Assembly (NCBI GenBank): GCA_965221985.1
Contig: OZ244928.1
Location: forward strand, 1,178,001-1,242,000
Direction of reading: 5' to 3'
Source of the DNA: J054 sp965221985
GTDB taxonomy: Bacteria > Pseudomonadota > Gammaproteobacteria > Steroidobacterales > GCA-2729495
Length of the DNA stretch: 64,000 bases
This document shows, in pieces, positions 60,952 to 64,000 of the stretch (position 1 is its first letter; every line of letters begins with the position of its first letter). Under the pieces are notes generated by a model. The model had not been told where the DNA came from, did no database searches, and worked only from the letters and a program-made list of their open reading frames with translations. The translations under genes were made by a program, and so were the position numbers.

Positions 60952-61464
60952 TCAAGTCACGGAAACGCCGTCCCGGCCAATGATGGGAACATTTTTTTCG
61001 TCAATCTGAAGTTTGAATATCATTGCGTGCGTGACTAGGTAAGCCGGCACCGCTAGAGCGGGAATAAAGTAGGCGGCGCCCAAGTGGCCATCGGGCGTGT
61101 AGCTAAGGCCCAGTAGCACGGCAATAATTAGGTCAGCTGTGCCGAAAACGTTAAATAGCCAAACTTGGGCGCGCGCAATTGCCCAATTTTTTCGCAGGCC
61201 CAGTAAGGCTAGCAATGCAAGTAGGGTGGCGGTCAAGTCGCCATAGGCAGCCGGATTGGCAAAGCGTGGGTTCAAAACTTGATCGGTGACGCCCGGAATG
61301 AGAAACGCCAGGCCGATGTATCGTAAGCCATGCAATAGCAACAATGGCGTAAGGGCCTCTTTGAATGATTGCCGCCGCAAGTATGGCCAGACATACCAGC
61401 GCGCCGCGAGGCTATACACAATCAGTCCAATTATCAGGCTTAGGGGTAGAAAAAAATTAACCAT
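60952..61464 (-). CDS. Small inner-membrane protein, unknown
   Basis: 170 residues with four to five membrane segments (LSLIIGLIVYSLA, LLLLHGLRYIGLAFLI, ATLLALLALLGL, ADLIIAVLLGLSY and a last one near AYFIPALAVPAYLVTHAMI). No family recognised. ATG at 61464 overlaps the end of the doxX-type gene by eight bases, so the two form a unit. A longer frame from 61734 reads into that gene and is rejected. Confidence 0.78.
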   Translation of the reverse strand: MVNFFLPLSLIIGLIVYSLAARWYVWPYLRRQSFKEALTPLLLLHGLRYIGLAFLIPGVTDQVLNPRFANPAAYGDLTATLLALLALLGLRKNWAIARAQVWLFNVFGTADLIIAVLLGLSYTPDGHLGAAYFIPALAVPAYLVTHAMIFKLQIDEKNVPIIGRDGVSVT

Positions 61465-61903
61465 GGTGATGGGCCCCCTGAAATCTTGAGGCTTCGTTCT
61501 GGCTCTTGGTCTCGCTACGCGTAAGTACATGACCGGCGCCGGAAACCGCGACGGCGAGGGCGACCGCGGATAGAAACAGCGGATATTCCCAGCCACCGTT
61601 CGCATTGGTGAACAGCCAACCCGCCGGCCAGTGCGCCCAAGTTGCACCCAATAGCACCGGCAGTACGCTCGCGGCGGCGAGTCGTGGTCGATAGCCAAGC
61701 AGCAAGGCGAGCCCGGCCACAGCTTCAATGGCAAAGACGCCGTAGGCGAGGACTCCCGGCAGGCCGATGGAATCGAAGTAGGCGGCGGTGCCGGGCAGAC
61801 TGAAAATGGCGAGCTTTAGATAGACGCTGTGGGCGAGCAGCACCACTCCCAGGCTAGTCCGCAGGATCCAGGGCCCAAGATCTTGGTTAAATCGTTGTTT
61901 CAT
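61457..61903 (-). CDS. DoxX-family membrane protein
   Basis: 148 residues, four membrane segments: LRTSLGVVLLAHSVYLKLAIF near the N-terminus, GVFAIEAVAGLALLLGY, LPVLLGATWAH and LFLSAVALAVAVS. DoxX/SURF4-like proteins are of varied or unknown function, some linked to thiol redox stress. Divergent from the LysR gene, which is the likely regulator of this pair (82-bp gap). Confidence 0.85.
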   Translation of the reverse strand: MKQRFNQDLGPWILRTSLGVVLLAHSVYLKLAIFSLPGTAAYFDSIGLPGVLAYGVFAIEAVAGLALLLGYRPRLAAASVLPVLLGATWAHWPAGWLFTNANGGWEYPLFLSAVALAVAVSGAGHVLTRSETKSQNEASRFQGAHHHG

Positions 61904-61984
61904 AATGATTCTCCGCGGTTCATCAAGGTGGTAGCCGCCAGATTAGTGGTTGCGGTAATGCAAGTAAATCAGCAAAATTAGCAA

Positions 61985-62896
61985 ATGAAATTTGCAAAGA
62001 TGCAATTCGATTGGAATGATTTGCGTTTCTTCTTGGCCGTAGCGCGCGGCCGGTCTCTGAACGCGGCAGCGCGTCTGCTGGGGGTCAATCACTCGACGGT
62101 GTTTCGCCGCATCAACCGATTTGAAACCGCCGTGGGCGTGCGATTATTCGAGCGCTTGGTGGATGGGTATCACCTGACCCAAGCCGGCGAAGAGCTACAG
62201 CGACACGCGCAACGGGTTAATGAAGAAATTGATGCGCTGCAATTGAAGTTGCTGGGGCAAGATTTCCAACCCAGCGGTACGATTCGACTGACCGCTCCGG
62301 ACAATATTGCCTATGCCTACTTACCGCAATACTTGCGGGATTTTTCCAATGACTACCCTGATATTCAGATAGAGCTCTTGGTTGGCGCCGAGTCCCTAGA
62401 TCTCACGCGGCGCGAAGCGGATGTTGCGATACGGGCAACGCCAAAGCCGCCACCGCATTTAATCGGCCGAAAAGTTTGTAGCTTGCCGTGGTCGTTTTAT
62501 GCCTCGCGAGATTATCTTCAGCGGATAGAGGCGCCAGCCTCGCCGCTAAAACTGAGTGGCCACAAACTGATCGGTGCGGATGATCCCATGCTTCGCCTAC
62601 CCGTTTTCCGTCGTCTGGCGGAGCAACATGGCACCCAAATTGTCATGACTTGCTCGACCTTGAACGCCATGTCAGCCATGTGCGAAGCCGGTATTGGGAT
62701 TGCCTTGTTACCTGCCGATCAGGAGAAACCAAGCTTGGAGCGCTTGTTTGCCTGCAAGCCGGCCTTTGCGAGCGAATTGTGGTTGCTGACACATCCGGAG
62801 CTGCGCCAAACTGAACGTATTCGATTGCTGATGGCGCAGCTTCATCGAGCTTTTCGTGAGGATCCTCGCCTGCTTAATCGATCCGAAGCGGTGTAG
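61985..62896 (+). CDS. LysR-family transcriptional regulator
   Basis: 303 residues. N-terminal winged HTH DWNDLRFFLAVARGRSLNAAARLLGVNHSTVFRRINRFE-type sequence (about 9-46), followed by the effector domain with LIGRKVCSLPWSFYASRDYL. Divergent from the doxX/membrane protein pair, so it probably regulates it. Convergent with the glutamate synthase-like gene, 10 bases apart. Confidence 0.92.
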   Translation: MKFAKMQFDWNDLRFFLAVARGRSLNAAARLLGVNHSTVFRRINRFETAVGVRLFERLVDGYHLTQAGEELQRHAQRVNEEIDALQLKLLGQDFQPSGTIRLTAPDNIAYAYLPQYLRDFSNDYPDIQIELLVGAESLDLTRREADVAIRATPKPPPHLIGRKVCSLPWSFYASRDYLQRIEAPASPLKLSGHKLIGADDPMLRLPVFRRLAEQHGTQIVMTCSTLNAMSAMCEAGIGIALLPADQEKPSLERLFACKPAFASELWLLTHPELRQTERIRLLMAQLHRAFREDPRLLNRSEAV

Positions 62897-62906
62897 TGCT
62901 TCGTCA

Positions 62907-64000
62907 TTAATCAACAGCAACCGAATCACCACCATAGGCAATGTGCGCCAGTTGTGCCATATCTTTTTTCCAGCTGGTCAAATCGCTGCGCTGAAACTTA
63001 GACAGCTGATCATGGCCGCAAGCGCGCGCCATGACCTGCATTAACTCGGTCGATGCGCTCAAGAATCTTGCCAGACCTTCAGCAGCGACTTGCACGTCCA
63101 GTCGTTTCCGAAGCTGCGGCTTTTGGGTCGCGATACCGGCTGGACAATTGTTTGTATTACAGATGCGCGCGGCGACACAGCCGATGGCTTGCATGGCGGA
63201 GTTCGCCACGGCGATACCATCCGCACCCATGCAAAGTGCCTTAATGAAATCGCTGGGAACGCGAAGGCCGCCGGTAATGATGAGGGTCGCATCACTGCGT
63301 TTCGATGCATCGAGAAATTTTCGTGCCCGCGCCAAGGCGGGGATCGTCGGCACAGATATGTTGTCGCGGAATAGCAAGGGTGCCGCGCCTGTGCCGCCGC
63401 CGCGGCCATCCAATATGATGTAGTCGGCGCTGGCCTCAAGCGCAAAGGCGATATCCGCTTCGATATGGTTGGCCGAGAGTTTGAAACCAATAGGAATGCC
63501 GCCGGTGATTTCACGGACTCTGTCCGCGAATTCTCGAAAATCCGCGGGTGTCCTTAAGTCCGTAAAGCCCGGGGGTGATATGGCATCGGCGCCCTGGTTA
63601 AGCCGGCGAACTTTCGCAATTTTCTCCGTGACTTTGCTGCCCGGCAGATGTCCGCCCGTGCCGGTTTTTGCGCCTTGACCACCCTTAAAGTGAAACGCCT
63701 GTACGCGTTTCAACAAGGACTCGTCGTAGCCAAACATGGCCGATGCTAGTTCGTAGAAGTACCGGCTGTTTTCCATCTGCTCTTCGGGCAGCATGCCGCC
63801 TTCGCCTGAACATATCCCCGTACCCGCAAGTTCCGCCCCGCGGGCCAATGCCGTCTTGGCTTCTTCGGATAAGGCACCAAAGCTCATATCCGAGACAAAT
63901 AGCGGGATATCTAGGCGCAGCGGCTTCTTCGCCCGGGGTCCGATGATTAATTCGGTGCCTACCGGCGCATTATCCGGCAAGGGCTGGCGCGCGACTTGCG
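62907..64000 (-). CDS. FMN-binding glutamate-synthase-like protein, partial at right edge
   Basis: The C-terminal 364 or so residues are visible; the frame continues through the right edge (QVARQPLPDNAPVG). It shows DIPLFVSDMSFGALSEEAK, GEGGMLPEEQ, KGGQGAKTGTGGHLPGSKV and the FMN/iron-sulfur segment NTNNCPAGIATQ. This is the GltB synthase domain seen alone, without the amidotransferase domain visible. Such 'FMN-binding glutamate synthase family' proteins are common; the substrate of lone versions is not always glutamate. Confidence 0.9.
   Translation of the reverse strand, partial: QVARQPLPDNAPVGTELIIGPRAKKPLRLDIPLFVSDMSFGALSEEAKTALARGAELAGTGICSGEGGMLPEEQMENSRYFYELASAMFGYDESLLKRVQAFHFKGGQGAKTGTGGHLPGSKVTEKIAKVRRLNQGADAISPPGFTDLRTPADFREFADRVREITGGIPIGFKLSANHIEADIAFALEASADYIILDGRGGGTGAAPLLFRDNISVPTIPALARARKFLDASKRSDATLIITGGLRVPSDFIKALCMGADGIAVANSAMQAIGCVAARICNTNNCPAGIATQKPQLRKRLDVQVAAEGLARFLSASTELMQVMARACGHDQLSKFQRSDLTSWKKDMAQLAHIAYGGDSVAVD

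Noticed and set aside
1..64000. CRISPR array, tRNA, rRNA, insertion sequence or prophage
   Set aside because: No regularly spaced repeats, cloverleaf, transposase or phage gene was recognised on either strand.

Overview
The window looks like chromosome of a free-living, probably marine gammaproteobacterium. Genus cannot be named. The reasons are the moderate G+C, the density of TonB-dependent receptors (four intact and one remnant in 64 kb), PQQ dehydrogenases, fused B12-dependent isobutyryl-CoA mutase, and many acyl-CoA catabolic genes in short operons. No tRNA, rRNA, CRISPR array, insertion sequence or phage gene was recognised.

Layout. 1-1.2 kb: the front part of malQ, running off the left edge. 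1.5-2.0 kb: a small putative lipoprotein. 2.1-12.8 kb: two rounds of a 'TonB receptor plus PQQ quinohemoprotein dehydrogenase' arrangement. Between the living genes lie a dead receptor tail (7498-7620) and a dead, internally deleted dehydrogenase copy (10510-10827). 12.8-15.2 kb: an SDR, a TetR regulator and a PaaG-like crotonase. 15.2-20.1 kb: a tight operon tetR-icmF-cobalamin-binding protein. 20.4-22.8 kb: a Rieske oxygenase and an NTF2-like exported protein. 22.9-27.3 kb: an operon of Rieske oxygenase, HMG-CoA-synthase-like/DUF35 fusion, thiolase and AhpD-like protein. 27.4-30.8 kb: GST, acyl-CoA dehydrogenase, amidohydrolase. 30.9-33.4 kb: SDR plus a two-subunit CoA-transferase resembling IpdAB. 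33.4-39.3 kb: a minus-strand operon of crotonase, acyl-CoA dehydrogenase, SDR, TetR, two hot-dog hydratase halves, SCP-x-like thiolase and a DUF35 protein. 39.5-51.5 kb: a TonB receptor and a plus-strand catabolic operon (flavin split-barrel protein, two acyl-CoA ligases, a KstD-like flavoprotein with export signal, MFE-2-type SDR and hydratase, small NTF2-like and ABM proteins, with a Rieske ferredoxin on the other strand). 51.6-58.1 kb: lytic transglycosylase, then a YfiR-like protein, hybrid histidine kinase and TonB receptor. 58.3-60.9 kb: modABC. 60.9-64 kb: two small membrane proteins, LysR regulator, and a glutamate-synthase-like FMN enzyme cut by the right edge.

How it fits together. 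About 12.8-51.5 kb reads as one catabolic island for a bulky, probably alicyclic (steroid- or terpenoid-like) carbon source. TonB receptors would take it up, and PQQ dehydrogenases would oxidise alcohols in the periplasm. KstD-like and Rieske enzymes would act on the rings, and acyl-CoA ligases would activate acids. Acyl-CoA dehydrogenase, hydratase and thiolase/aldolase sets would shorten side chains, and IpdAB-like and BadI-like enzymes would open rings. IcmF would handle branched C4 acyl-CoA. The substrate is inferred, not shown. The most striking feature is that the ChsH2/Ltp2-type hydratase-aldolase parts, fused in the mycobacterial igr locus, occur here as separate neighbouring genes.
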